NCBI RefSeq assembly: GCF_016756775.1
Contig: NZ_JAERMU010000012.1
Span: 1 to 64,000 of the forward strand
Source: Dryocola clanedunensis subsp. sulfonylureivorans
GTDB taxonomy: Bacteria > Pseudomonadota > Gammaproteobacteria > Enterobacterales > Enterobacteriaceae
Length of the DNA stretch: 64,000 bases
Reading direction: 5' to 3'
Shown here: positions 17,989 to 26,900 of the stretch, one piece after another
Layout: every line of letters starts with the position of its first letter
Numbering within the stretch: the stretch's first letter is position 1
Notes under the pieces: model-generated
Seen by the model: the letters and a program-made list of their open reading frames with translations, nothing else
What the model was told of the DNA's origin: nothing
The model's database searches: none
Made by a program: the position numbers and the translations under genes

Positions 17989-18609
17989 TTAACGGCTGCT
18001 CACGGCCAGTTTTGCGGCGAACAGCATAAAAACGCCGCCTGTTGTGCGGTCCATCCATTTGACGACGGCGGGGATTTTTAATAAGCCTGACGCATAGCGG
18101 GTCGTCGCAATTAACGTCAGCGACCAGAGCGTGCCGATCAAAACGTGAATCGAGACGAGCAGAAAAGTCCAGACCACCGGGGAATGCCCCGCCGGAATAA
18201 ACTGCGGCAGAAAAGAGACGTAAAAAATGCCCATTTTGGGATTGAGAACGTTGCCCAGCATACCCCGCACAAACCAGTTGCCGCCGGAACGAGCGTCGGG
18301 TTGAAAAGCATCGAACGTCCGGCGAGGCCGGATAAGAAGCTGCACGCCCAGCCAGCATAAATACGCTGCGCCGCAGTACTTGAGCACGTTATAGGCCAGT
18401 TCAGAAGCGGCAAGCAACGCGCCGAGGCCAAAGGCAACAACCGCGCCCCAGATAAAACACCCGGCGTCGATGCCAAGCGCCGCATGAAAAGCTTTCTTGC
18501 CGCCTTCAACGGTGGCGGTGCGCAGAATAAGCGCGGTATCAAGGCCGGGGGTCAGCGTCAGCAGTAAAGCCGCGAGGGAATAAGAAAGCAGTGCATCATT
18601 GACGGACAT
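17989..18609 (-). CDS. LysE/RhtB-family amino-acid exporter
   Basis: The 206-residue membrane protein has about six hydrophobic segments and the LysE-family N-terminal signature (LLTLTPGLDTALILRTATVEGGKKAF) followed by GIDAGCFIW. Members export amino acids or homoserine lactones across the inner membrane. Internal landmarks are VRGMLGNVLNPKMGIFYVSFLPQF. It stands alone between aldA and a hydrolase gene on the same strand. Substrate cannot be told from sequence. Confidence 0.88.
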   Translation of the reverse strand: MSVNDALLSYSLAALLLTLTPGLDTALILRTATVEGGKKAFHAALGIDAGCFIWGAVVAFGLGALLAASELAYNVLKYCGAAYLCWLGVQLLIRPRRTFDAFQPDARSGGNWFVRGMLGNVLNPKMGIFYVSFLPQFIPAGHSPVVWTFLLVSIHVLIGTLWSLTLIATTRYASGLLKIPAVVKWMDRTTGGVFMLFAAKLAVSSR

Positions 18610-18678
18610 TTTGTCTCTCCGAAAGAGCGGATGTTACTGAAAATGCTACGTCCGCTCAATTGAAGAGATTTCACGATC

Positions 18679-19437
18679 TTATTGGTTTCCACAAAACGCG
18701 GCCAGCGCTCTGGCTAACCCTGCCGGATTTTCCCACGACATAGAGTGTCCTGCGTTTGGGATCACAATCGACTGGATGCCTGCCGCCTGAATAACTTCAA
18801 AATCTTTATCCGGCAGGGAATGCTCACCGAAGATTAATGCTTTGGGAAGCTGTAACGTAATAAACACGTCATCCCATGAGGGTGATACACCGGTGACCAG
18901 GCTGCTGGCTTCTCGCCACATCGCACGCGGGGAGGTATTTAGCAGGCTTCCGGCCCACGGCGACTGCTCTGCTGCAAGCAAGTCGTAATAGCCCTTGTTC
19001 ACAAATTCCTGCTCTGACTGGGCGGCCACGCCGCTGCTGAACATCCCGCCGCCCGCTTTAAAATTAGGTTCAGAGACGATAAGCCCCGCTATTTTTGCCG
19101 GCATCAGCGCCGCAAGCTGAATAGCAATGCTGCCCCCCATGCTGTGTCCATACAGATAGAACCGGTGAAGACCAAGGTGCTCGACCAGTTCCGCCGCCAC
19201 GGCGGCCTGATCCGAAGTGGTGTAGTCAAAAGCGTCTGGTTTTTCGCTGTAGCCGCTGCCGGGAAGATCGATAAGCACGCTGCGCCGCGAGCCAAACGCC
19301 GGGTCGGCATAAATTCGCGGATACTCAAAGGAGGAGGCACAGCCAAGACCATGAATAAATAACAGCGGAACGCCGCTGCCGGGAAGATCGTGGTAACGAA
19401 CCCGGCAGCGGGCGTGACGGGAAATAAAACTCTGCAT
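18679..19437 (-). CDS. Alpha/beta-fold hydrolase
   Basis: The 252-residue protein has the oxyanion-region motif FIHGLG (27-32), the nucleophile elbow GHSMGG with Ser99, a likely acid residue near GEHSLPDKD, and a C-terminal NAGHSM histidine. No signal peptide is visible, so it is probably cytoplasmic. The substrate is unknown. It lies 58 bp beyond the downstream end of the sugar cluster on the same strand and could be its last member, but nothing in the sequence demands it. Confidence 0.85.
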   Translation of the reverse strand: MQSFISRHARCRVRYHDLPGSGVPLLFIHGLGCASSFEYPRIYADPAFGSRRSVLIDLPGSGYSEKPDAFDYTTSDQAAVAAELVEHLGLHRFYLYGHSMGGSIAIQLAALMPAKIAGLIVSEPNFKAGGGMFSSGVAAQSEQEFVNKGYYDLLAAEQSPWAGSLLNTSPRAMWREASSLVTGVSPSWDDVFITLQLPKALIFGEHSLPDKDFEVIQAAGIQSIVIPNAGHSMSWENPAGLARALAAFCGNQ

Positions 19438-19495
19438 GAAGATTCCTTCCGGCTAACCATAACTGTATTTTTATACAGTGTATCGTAATATTCTG

Positions 19496-20611
19496 CTACC
19501 AGTCCATCCATACCCCGCCCTGGTCGCTGCTGGCGCGCAGGGTTTCGATAAAGCGCATGCCGGACAGGCCTTCCACAATCCCCGGCAGCAGCGGCGTTGT
19601 ACCGCCGCGAATTTTCATTGCTGCCTCACGGTAGATTTGCGCGAAGCCTTCCAGATACCCCTCCGGGTGGCCCGCCGGGGTGCGGCACTGATGGCGGATG
19701 GAATCGTGATTATTGACGCCGTTACGCGTGACAACGTAACTATTCCCGTGCAGGGGATGGATCTCCAGTATCTCCGGCTGCTGCTGGCGGAAGCACATGC
19801 TCCCCCGGCTGCCGACTATGCGCAGGCGCAGATCGTTTTCAAAGCCCGGCGCAACCTGGCTTGCCCACAGGCGGCCCCGCGCACCGTTGGCGTAACGCAT
19901 TTCGGCGTAAACTTCGTCGTCCAGCTCGCGGCCTTCGATGCGGGTCAGCAGCTCGCCGCGAATGGCTTCCGGCTCCATGCCGGTGACAAACGCCGCCAGC
20001 TGCCAGGCATGGGTGCCAATGTCGCCAATCGCCCCGGCCCCCGCGAACTGTGCTTTGCCCCGCCAGCTCGCCTGCTTGTTATCCGTCAGCTCCAGCCGGT
20101 CGTTCAGCCAGCCCTGCAAATATTCCACCTCAACGTTGCGGATGTCGCCAATCTCACTGTTGGCGATGCGCGCCCGCGCCTCGCGCACCATCGGCAGCGC
20201 GCTGTAGTTATGGGTCAGAATAAAATGCGAGCCGCTCTGGTTGATGAGAAACGCCAGCTCTTCCCCTTCCGCAAGGCTGACGCCCAGCGGCTTGTCGCAG
20301 ATGACATGAATTTTCTTTTCAACGAACGCTTTGGCGATGGGAACGTGCAGGAAGTTAGGCGTGACGATGGCTACGGCTTCAATGCCGTCCCATCTTTCGG
20401 CCTCCTGCTCCGCCATCTCCTGCCAGCTTTCATAACTGCGGTCTGGCTCGACAAACAGCGCTTCGCCGCTGCGTTTTGCTACTTCCGGGGAGGAGGAAAA
20501 CGCGCCCGCAACCAGCTCAAACTGGTCGTCAAGACGTGCGGCAATGCGATGCACGCCGCCGATAAACGAACCTTCACCGCCGCCCACCATGCCTAACCGT
20601 ATGCGTTTCAT
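19496..20611 (-). CDS. Gfo/Idh/MocA-family oxidoreductase (first of two)
   Basis: This 371-residue NAD(P)-dependent sugar or inositol dehydrogenase-type enzyme has an N-terminal Rossmann motif [12 protein letters not shown] and the cofactor/catalytic segment CDKPLG in place of the usual EKP. Its middle ([34 protein letters not shown]) matches the subgroup often encoded beside TIM-barrel sugar isomerases. It is the third enzyme gene in a minus-strand run with a 2-bp gap to the gene before it. A role in oxidising a glycoside or inositol is plausible; the substrate is unknown. Confidence 0.85.
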   Translation of the reverse strand: MKRIRLGMVGGGEGSFIGGVHRIAARLDDQFELVAGAFSSSPEVAKRSGEALFVEPDRSYESWQEMAEQEAERWDGIEAVAIVTPNFLHVPIAKAFVEKKIHVICDKPLGVSLAEGEELAFLINQSGSHFILTHNYSALPMVREARARIANSEIGDIRNVEVEYLQGWLNDRLELTDNKQASWRGKAQFAGAGAIGDIGTHAWQLAAFVTGMEPEAIRGELLTRIEGRELDDEVYAEMRYANGARGRLWASQVAPGFENDLRLRIVGSRGSMCFRQQQPEILEIHPLHGNSYVVTRNGVNNHDSIRHQCRTPAGHPEGYLEGFAQIYREAAMKIRGGTTPLLPGIVEGLSGMRFIETLRASSDQGGVWMDW

Positions 20612-20613
20612 CG

Positions 20614-21672
20614 TTAACCCTCCAGCCCGAGCATTTTACGCACCGCCGCACCGTTGCTTTCGCTATGGGCAAAATCATCAAAAGCGTACTCGGCAACGGG
20701 AATGATGTGGTCTGCGATAAACTTCGCCCCTTCGCGAGCGCCCGCTTCGCCCGATTTCAGACAGCACTCCCATTCAAGCGTAGCCCACCCTTCATAGCCG
20801 TACTGCGCGAGCCTGCTGAAAATGCCTTTGAAATCGACCTGCCCGTCGCCTGGCGAACGGAAACGCCCCGGACGCTCCACCCAGGGCTGGAAGCCAGCGT
20901 ACACGCCGCTGCGGGCAGAGCGCTGAAACTCCGCGTCTTTTACGTGGAAGGCCTTAATGCGGGAGTGATAGAGGTCGATAAACCCGAGGTAGTCCATGTG
21001 CTGCAGCAGCATGTGGCTCGGGTCGTAAAGGACATTGCAGCGTGGATGATTATCCACCAGCGCAAGAAAACGCTCGAACGTGACGCCATCATGCAAATCT
21101 TCACCGGGATGCAGCTCAAAACAGACGTCGACGCCTGCCTCATCGAAGGCATCGAGCATCGGCCTCCAGCGTTTCGCCAGCTCTTTAAAGGCTTCATCGA
21201 TAAGTAAGGCATTGCGTGGTGGCCACGGATAGAAATATGGCCAGGCCAGCGCACCAGAAAACGTGGCGTGGGCCTTCAGCCCCAGGTTTTGCGAAGCCCG
21301 CGCCGCCTGCTTCAGGCTTTCAACGCCCCACTGCTGGCGGGCCCTGGCATCGTGCGCCAGTTCAGGCGGGGCAAAACCTGCAAAGGCTGCGTCGTAGGCA
21401 GGATGCACGGCAATCAGCTGGCCCTGCAAATGCGTGGAAAGCTCGCTGATTTGCAGGCCGACGTTAGCCAGCGTGCCGCTGATTTTCGCGCAGTAATCTT
21501 TGCTTTCTGCTGCCTTGCGCAGATCGAAAATATGCGGCAGATGCGTCGGGAGCTGCACCGCTTTGTAGCCCAGGCCCGCAGCCCAGCCTCCCAGGGTTTC
21601 CAGCGAGTTAAACGGCGGCCTGTCGCTGATAAACTGGGAAAGAAAAATGGATGGCCCTTTTAGCGTTTTCAT
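20614..21672 (-). CDS. Sugar phosphate isomerase/epimerase-like TIM-barrel protein
   Basis: The 352-residue protein belongs to the xylose isomerase-like TIM-barrel superfamily. Probable metal-binding segments are CFELHPGEDLHDG, LYDPSHMLLQ, IKAFHVKDAE and ATLEWEC, giving the Glu/Asp/His/Glu set of this fold. Such proteins act as 2-keto-sugar epimerases, inosose dehydratases or 3-keto-glycoside-processing enzymes. Its ATG overlaps the stop of the upstream oxidoreductase (TAATG) with GGAGGTTTC as ribosome-binding site. Grouping with two Gfo/Idh/MocA enzymes suggests it acts on their product. Confidence 0.85.
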   Translation of the reverse strand: MKTLKGPSIFLSQFISDRPPFNSLETLGGWAAGLGYKAVQLPTHLPHIFDLRKAAESKDYCAKISGTLANVGLQISELSTHLQGQLIAVHPAYDAAFAGFAPPELAHDARARQQWGVESLKQAARASQNLGLKAHATFSGALAWPYFYPWPPRNALLIDEAFKELAKRWRPMLDAFDEAGVDVCFELHPGEDLHDGVTFERFLALVDNHPRCNVLYDPSHMLLQHMDYLGFIDLYHSRIKAFHVKDAEFQRSARSGVYAGFQPWVERPGRFRSPGDGQVDFKGIFSRLAQYGYEGWATLEWECCLKSGEAGAREGAKFIADHIIPVAEYAFDDFAHSESNGAAVRKMLGLEG

Positions 21673-22760
21673 TATGAAACCTCCTTAATGTTCACCATGC
21701 GCTGCTCGCGCGCCGCGAGGTCAGCCGCCAGCACCACCGCCAGGCTCTCGATGGCCTGCTGCAGGTGCTGCGTTAAATCGTTATCGTCAAGAATTGCACG
21801 GGCAAAGAAACTCTGTTCCAGACGGCAGAGTTCGTAGTGGTCGGGTTCGCCGTCGGCACTTATCCACTCGTCCGGCGCGGCAAATTCGCCGTCGGCGTTC
21901 AGCCGGGAATGATGAAGGCGCAGGGATTCGGTGCGGGTATGGGCTTCGACGCTGGCGGACTGCCCTTCGCCACCCGCCTCGCGGGCGACGATGGAGGCGG
22001 AACCCTCCGGCCCGATAACGTCCTTAATAAAGAACGCCGTCTGGCTCATCATCGGCCCCCAGCCCGCCTCGTACCAGCCCACCGAGCCGTCGGCAAAGCG
22101 CACCTGAAGCTGGCCGTAATTAAACTGTTTTGCCGGGATTTGATCCGTTAACCGCACGCCGATGGCGCTGACAGACAGCGGGCTGGACTGGGTCATCTGG
22201 CACATCACGTCCAGATAGTGCACGCCGCAGTCCACGATCGGCGACAGCGACTGCATCAGCATTTTATGGGTGTGCCAGGCGGCCCCGGCGCTCTGCTGGT
22301 TGAGGTTCATGCGCATCACCAGCGGTTTACCGAGGGTATGCGCCAGTTTGATGAACTGCTGCCAGACCGGGTGATGACGGAGAATATAACCGACGACGAG
22401 TTTTTTACCCGCCAGCTGGGCGGTTGCCACCACGCGCTTCGCGCCGGATACGGTGGTGGCGACGGGTTTCTCGATAAACACATGGCAGCCCGCAGCGAGC
22501 GCCGTCAGCGCCAGCACTTCATGGCTGTCCGGCCAGGTGGCGATGCAGACCGCATCCGCCCGAGCCTGTTTTATCGCCTCCTGTATATCGTCGAACAGGG
22601 GAATATCGGCCCCCAGCTGCTGCCGGAGGCGATGTTTAGAGTCCCCACGGGCGACCAGCCCGCAGAGAGTAAATTCCGGAAGTGCCTGATAGGCCAGAGC
22701 GTGAGCCGCGCCCATATTGCCGCAGCCCACTACCAGCACCCGGAGTGGCCTATCTGCCAT
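21672..22760 (-). CDS. Gfo/Idh/MocA-family oxidoreductase (second of two)
   Basis: The 362-residue dehydrogenase has Rossmann motif VVGCGNMGAAHA and FIEKPVATT (the EKP motif), then the C-terminal substrate domain with DCGVHYLDVMCQMT. The frame also opens at a GTG three codons earlier; I prefer the ATG because AAGGTG is spaced six bases before it. The start lies inside the end of the transporter gene, indicating translational coupling. It differs clearly from the other oxidoreductase in the run, so the two probably act at different steps or on different substrates. Confidence 0.85.
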   Translation of the reverse strand: MADRPLRVLVVGCGNMGAAHALAYQALPEFTLCGLVARGDSKHRLRQQLGADIPLFDDIQEAIKQARADAVCIATWPDSHEVLALTALAAGCHVFIEKPVATTVSGAKRVVATAQLAGKKLVVGYILRHHPVWQQFIKLAHTLGKPLVMRMNLNQQSAGAAWHTHKMLMQSLSPIVDCGVHYLDVMCQMTQSSPLSVSAIGVRLTDQIPAKQFNYGQLQVRFADGSVGWYEAGWGPMMSQTAFFIKDVIGPEGSASIVAREAGGEGQSASVEAHTRTESLRLHHSRLNADGEFAAPDEWISADGEPDHYELCRLEQSFFARAILDDNDLTQHLQQAIESLAVVLAADLAAREQRMVNIKEVS

Positions 22761-23997
22761 TATTCGCACCTTCTTTGTAATGGAAGGTGAAGAAGAAAAT
22801 GGCGGCGATAACGACCGCGGCGATAGCAGGCATCCACCAGAAGTGCTGCCACTGCACCAGCGCCTCAGCCCCCTGCGCGGTGACCGAGCGGTTGAACACC
22901 GCGCCGCTGATCTGCGAACCGATTAGCATCCCCAGCCCGTAGGTGAACAGCACCAGCAGGCTCTGCGCCTGGCCTTTCACCTTGTCCCCCGCCACCTTAT
23001 CGGTATAGATAAAGCCGATAACGAAGAAGAAGTCGTAGCACACCCCGTGCAGGATAATGCCGATGTAAATCATCCAGCGGGTTTCCTCCGCGATGCTCAG
23101 CGCGAACATGGCGTAGCGAGCAAACCACGCGAGCATGCCGATCAGCAGCATCATCTTGATGCCGAGGCGGCGGAAGAAGAACGGGATCAGCAGCATGAAC
23201 AGCAGCTCGGACATCTGCCCGAAGGCCATTACCCCGCTGACGTTCTCGAAGCCCAGCGCGGAGATAAACGGTGCGGCATAGGCGTAGTAAGCGGCCAGCG
23301 GAATGGAGATCAGCGTGGCGCAGATGATAAACACCATGAAGTGCTTTTGTTTCAGCAGCGCGAAGGCATCGGCGCACACCAGGTCACGCATGGAAAGTGG
23401 TTTGCCGCGATCCGGCGCTGGCGTGTTTGGCAGCGTGAAGCTGTAGATGCCCAGCACTACCGAGGCGACGGCGGCCATAGTAAAGATGCCGGTGCTGTCG
23501 GACAGCCCGCTCATCCCGACAATCAGCCCGGCAACAATCCAGCCGATGGTGCCGAAGGCGCGCACGATCGGGAAGCCCCTCTCGCTGTTTGCCAGGCTGT
23601 GAAACGCAACGTTGTTGCTGAGCGCGATGGTCGGCATATAGCAAAGCATGTAGGCGAAAACTACCCACAGCAGGCCACTTTGCCCGCTTTCAAACATGCC
23701 CGGCAGCCACCACAGCAGCGCCGCACCAACCAGATGCAGAATGCCCAGCACTTTCTGCGAGGCAAAGAAACGGTCAACCAGCATCCCGAGCACGAACGGC
23801 GAAAGAATCGAGGCGATTGGCCCGGTGGAGTACGCATCCCCTATTACTGCGCTCAGCCCGTATTTGCCCATCACCACGCCCAGCGTCACGTACCAGGCAC
23901 CCCAGACGAAAAACTCCAGAAACATCATTAACGACAGGCGCGGGATAACCCACTTGTGGGTTAACACCTGAGCCCCAACGGCTGATTGAGAAGACAT
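22750..23997 (-). CDS. MFS transporter of the nucleoside:H+ symporter-like family
   Basis: This 415-residue, about twelve-segment inner-membrane protein has the NHS (NupG/YegT-like) N-terminus LMMFLEFFVWGAWYVTLGVVM, plus PTIALSNNVAFHSL and IGWIVAGL. Members carry nucleosides or glycosides; with the enzymes downstream, a glycoside is more likely. It is the first gene of the run, directly behind the LacI-type operators, with GGAGGATGT before the ATG. Confidence 0.85.
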   Translation of the reverse strand: MSSQSAVGAQVLTHKWVIPRLSLMMFLEFFVWGAWYVTLGVVMGKYGLSAVIGDAYSTGPIASILSPFVLGMLVDRFFASQKVLGILHLVGAALLWWLPGMFESGQSGLLWVVFAYMLCYMPTIALSNNVAFHSLANSERGFPIVRAFGTIGWIVAGLIVGMSGLSDSTGIFTMAAVASVVLGIYSFTLPNTPAPDRGKPLSMRDLVCADAFALLKQKHFMVFIICATLISIPLAAYYAYAAPFISALGFENVSGVMAFGQMSELLFMLLIPFFFRRLGIKMMLLIGMLAWFARYAMFALSIAEETRWMIYIGIILHGVCYDFFFVIGFIYTDKVAGDKVKGQAQSLLVLFTYGLGMLIGSQISGAVFNRSVTAQGAEALVQWQHFWWMPAIAAVVIAAIFFFTFHYKEGANNGR

Positions 23998-24043
23998 ACA
24001 TCCTCCACGGCAGAGTATTGATTTAAGGGTAAGAGGTTATTTT

Positions 24044-24057
24044 TGTAATCGATTACA
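24044..24057. promoter_or_regulatory. LacI-type operator, perfect 14-bp palindrome
   Basis: TGTAATCGATTACA is a perfect palindrome with the central CG step typical of LacI-family operators. It lies 47 bp upstream of the transporter start and faces the LacI gene. A near copy lies 32 bp away. Confidence 0.75.
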
Positions 24058-24075
24058 TTAACAGATCATTAAAAA

Positions 24076-24089
24076 TGTAATCGATTTCA
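24076..24089. promoter_or_regulatory. Second LacI-type operator, one mismatch
   Basis: TGTAATCGATTTCA differs from the first operator at one base. Centre-to-centre spacing is 32 bp, about three helical turns, which puts both sites on the same DNA face and could allow cooperative binding. Confidence 0.7.
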
Positions 24090-24182
24090 GAGGGGTTGCC
24101 ATCATGCTCGCGGATTATTTGATACTATTGATGCAAATCTGGAATGTGCTTCACAAATAGCCAACGCGCTCAAAGGATCAGC

Positions 24183-25154
24183 ATGTCGATAGATAAAGTC
24201 GCCCGCACCGCCGGAGTTTCCACTGCCACCGTCTCCAGAGTGCTGAACGGCAATCCCGCAGTGAAGCCAGATACCCGCGATAAAGTGCTGGCTGCAATAG
24301 AATCCTGCGACTACCAGCCCAACCTGCTGGCCCGCCAGCTTCGCACGGCGCGCAGCCGCATGCTGCTCGTTCTTGTCTCTAACATCACCAACCCCTTCTG
24401 CGCCCGCGTGGTGCGCGGCATTGAAGAAGAAGCGGAAAAGCACGGCTACCACATTCTGCTGTGTAACTCTGAATCCAGGCTGACGCGCGAATCCGCCTAT
24501 CTGCAGCTGCTGAGCGGCAAAGTCGTGGACGGCGTGATCACCATGGATGCCATCAGCTGCCTGCCGGGCTTAACCACGCTTATCGGCGATTCCCCGTGGG
24601 TGCAGTGCGGCGAAGGCGATCCGGGCTATAACGCCTCTTCCGTAACGATCGATAACTTCAAAGCGGCGGCGGCGGCGGTGGATCACCTTGCCAGCGCGGG
24701 CTACAAACGCATCGCGCTAATCAACGGCGATCTGCGCTATCTCTATTCCCAGCAGCGTGAAGCAGGCTATCGTTCCGCCAGAAGCAGTGCGTGGCAGGCC
24801 GTGGTCTATGCGGACAGCCTCGAATATCAGGCAGGCGTGCAGGCAATGGCGGAGCTGTTTACCCTGCCGGAGCCGCCGGACGCGGTGTTTGCCATCTCCG
24901 ACGCCTTAGCCGGAGGCGCATTGCACTACGCCCACATGAACGGACTGCGAGTCCCGCAGGACGTGGCGATTATGGGCTTCGACGGCGTGCCGTTCGGCTC
25001 GGTAACCAGCCCGCCGCTGACCACGGTCGAGCAGCCGATGCACCAGCTGGGCGTGCGCAGCGTACAGCTCCTGCTGGAAAGAATTGATAACCCGGAGGTG
25101 GAAACGGTGAATGAAATTCTGGACTGGAAGTTGGTGGTGCGGGGATCGGTGTAG
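24183..25154 (+). CDS. LacI-family repressor of the sugar cluster
   Basis: The 323-residue regulator has an N-terminal LacI helix-turn-helix (MSIDKVARTAGVSTATVSRV), hinge (PNLLARQLRTARSRMLLVLV) and a periplasmic-binding-like effector domain ending with the usual PLTTVEQPMHQLG segment. I start at the ATG after AAGGATC, 13 codons inside the open frame, because the HTH must be at the N-terminus. It is divergent from the transporter and enzymes, with two palindromic operators between. It most likely represses them, and itself, until a sugar ligand is present. Confidence 0.9.
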   Translation: MSIDKVARTAGVSTATVSRVLNGNPAVKPDTRDKVLAAIESCDYQPNLLARQLRTARSRMLLVLVSNITNPFCARVVRGIEEEAEKHGYHILLCNSESRLTRESAYLQLLSGKVVDGVITMDAISCLPGLTTLIGDSPWVQCGEGDPGYNASSVTIDNFKAAAAAVDHLASAGYKRIALINGDLRYLYSQQREAGYRSARSSAWQAVVYADSLEYQAGVQAMAELFTLPEPPDAVFAISDALAGGALHYAHMNGLRVPQDVAIMGFDGVPFGSVTSPPLTTVEQPMHQLGVRSVQLLLERIDNPEVETVNEILDWKLVVRGSV

Positions 25155-25172
25155 GGCTGCGCACTAGCAAAA

Positions 25173-25204
25173 TGCCGGATGACGCTTCGCTTATCCGGCC
25201 TACA
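25173..25204. repeat. REP-type palindrome after the LacI gene
   Basis: GCCGGAT...ATCCGGC arms surround GACGCTTCGCTT, the classical enterobacterial REP form, 19 bp after the stop codon. A sister copy is at 28367. Confidence 0.75.
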
Positions 25205-25277
25205 AGACAAGATGATAAAAAGAGGGGTTGGCTCATTTCCTGAAAAAAACGGATCGGTCTTACTAAAGCAACAGACT

Positions 25278-25700
25278 TCAATCAGTTAATGCTTCTTCAA
25301 CCCAGCCTGGGAAAAGCTCATTAATTTGCTTAATGATTCCATTGCCTCCATTGAGGTTATAATGTTCATCCATATAGTTTGGATTATTAGTAACAAGCCA
25401 AACCTGTCCGGTATCATCTTCATAGGCCACAGCCTGCATGGGTAATACTTCAACGGTTCGGATGTTCAACTCTAAGAGAATACCAACAAGATGGCTATTC
25501 TGGAATGACACGCATTCAGCAGGCCTTACATTTTTACCTGCTATTTTAGATATTGCTTGCTGATCAATTCTTTCATATTGTAAAACCTCTGGGTTTTTAT
25601 CAATTGCTCGTAATAACCTGTCGATCGTTTCTTTAACCGAATGAGGACTTTTGAATAACCATTTGCTCCCATCCACTATTTTTTCTAATTTGTGATTCAT
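25278..25700 (-). CDS. DUF302-domain protein
   Basis: A 140-residue cytoplasmic protein with no signal peptide. Residues about 18-110 follow the DUF302 pattern: SVKETIDRLLRAI, a middle RIDQQAISKIAGKNVRPAECVSF, then VLPMQAVAYEDDTGQVWLVTNNP. The function of the domain is not established. The coding sequence is much more AT-rich than its surroundings. It starts three bases after the stop of the next upstream gene, with AAAGGAAT as ribosome-binding site, so the two form a pair. Confidence 0.75.
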   Translation of the reverse strand: MNHKLEKIVDGSKWLFKSPHSVKETIDRLLRAIDKNPEVLQYERIDQQAISKIAGKNVRPAECVSFQNSHLVGILLELNIRTVEVLPMQAVAYEDDTGQVWLVTNNPNYMDEHYNLNGGNGIIKQINELFPGWVEEALTD

Positions 25701-25703
25701 TCG

Positions 25704-26453
25704 TTATTCCTTTGCAGCAACTGTGTTTAGTAGAACTGGCACTTCAGATGAATAATCAATCCAGGGATTGGTATCCATCAATTCAGGATGGGGAATGCTT
25801 GGGTCGTTGAACTGCATATCAAATTCTTTTGGCCCATGAGCAAATGCAACAATGATTCCAGATTCGGCTGACATTAATGCAGCATGCGGAAGCAACCCGC
25901 TATAACTCAAACGAATAGCATCATCATTAGATCCTATAAATCCCATATCAATCCTGACAACCACACCGTCTGGTAAGCCAAAGAAGTGAGTAAAAGGTCC
26001 ACCAGAAGCCATTGTCATCACTTCATCAATTGCGGTCCCGTCATCAGCAACGTTATTATGCAATTTACTAAAACGAGTTAAAGCATGATGTCTCATTTGA
26101 GGAGACATCCCTTTGAGGTCATAGATTTTTGGATAGGGAGGCATGCCTTTTTGTGTAATTTCAAGATACCCACCACGATACATCTGCGGTTCACGTCCCG
26201 AAAGTCGTATTTCATCTAACAATTGACCTCGATGAAGATAAAAAAGTTCTACTAATTTCTTCTGTTCTTCATCTGTAGTAGGTCGTAAAATAGATGCTTC
26301 TAAAATAGGGCGTGCGGCAACAGGCACTTTGACCGCAGTAATACGCAGGTTAATTTGTTCTAATGACTGATTGGCCCGATCAATTCCATAAACACTTTCA
26401 CGACCATCACTGAAGTGTAAAGATACATTATGTTCAGATGTTTTGATGCTCAT
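25704..26453 (-). CDS. Unknown protein, partner of the DUF302 gene
   Basis: I do not recognise this 249-residue protein. It has no signal peptide or clear membrane segment, is acidic to neutral, and contains a Gly-rich middle (GGPFTHFFGLPDGVVVRIDMGF) and an HPELMDTNPWIDY end. AAAGGATTAAGT precedes the ATG, a good ribosome-binding site, and the frame is intact, so it looks like a live gene. Base composition is AT-rich like its DUF302 partner, which suggests the two arrived together. The promoter should lie in the AT-rich gap upstream. Confidence 0.65.
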   Translation of the reverse strand: MSIKTSEHNVSLHFSDGRESVYGIDRANQSLEQINLRITAVKVPVAARPILEASILRPTTDEEQKKLVELFYLHRGQLLDEIRLSGREPQMYRGGYLEITQKGMPPYPKIYDLKGMSPQMRHHALTRFSKLHNNVADDGTAIDEVMTMASGGPFTHFFGLPDGVVVRIDMGFIGSNDDAIRLSYSGLLPHAALMSAESGIIVAFAHGPKEFDMQFNDPSIPHPELMDTNPWIDYSSEVPVLLNTVAAKE

Positions 26454-26900
26454 ACTTAATCCTTTTTGGGTGGCAATGGGAATTTTACTCTCGAGAACCA
26501 GACGCCCATACTATATACCTTTGTAAACATGATTTGTTAGTCATCAAAAATCATTTTTTAAAAAAGAATTTTGCTAAAAACAGAATTCACAAATGAAGTG
26601 ATACTTCATGACGAAATAGTTTAGATGAATGATTATAAATTTACTTCACTTGTTTATGTCCTGTAACTCGGTAATAAATTCAAAAAATCAATTTCGCTCC
26701 TGCCTCAATAATCTGCATACCACATGTTTCCTTAAGTTAAAATTTGAGTTTAGAATAGCTCAGATAAACTTGAGAAACGCCAAAGCGTCATGGCTAAATT
26801 CAGTAACCCACTACGCTTCAGGCGGTCAGGTAGTCTTGTCCAGTGAAGGCGAGTACCTGTCTCTGTCGCTACCAGGCCTGCTTCCACAGCCCACAACAGC
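26454..26900. other. AT-rich gap without a convincing gene
   Basis: Runs of A and T dominate from 26500 to 26760. A plus-strand open frame (26629-26943) lacks a ribosome-binding site and runs into the end of the SYLF lipoprotein gene on the other strand. The promoter for the two minus-strand genes to the left is probably here. I see no hairpin or repeat that stands out. Confidence 0.5.

Noticed and set aside
19478..20596. 372-residue plus-strand open frame
   Set aside because: Antisense to the first Gfo/Idh/MocA gene, which has good motifs and operon context.
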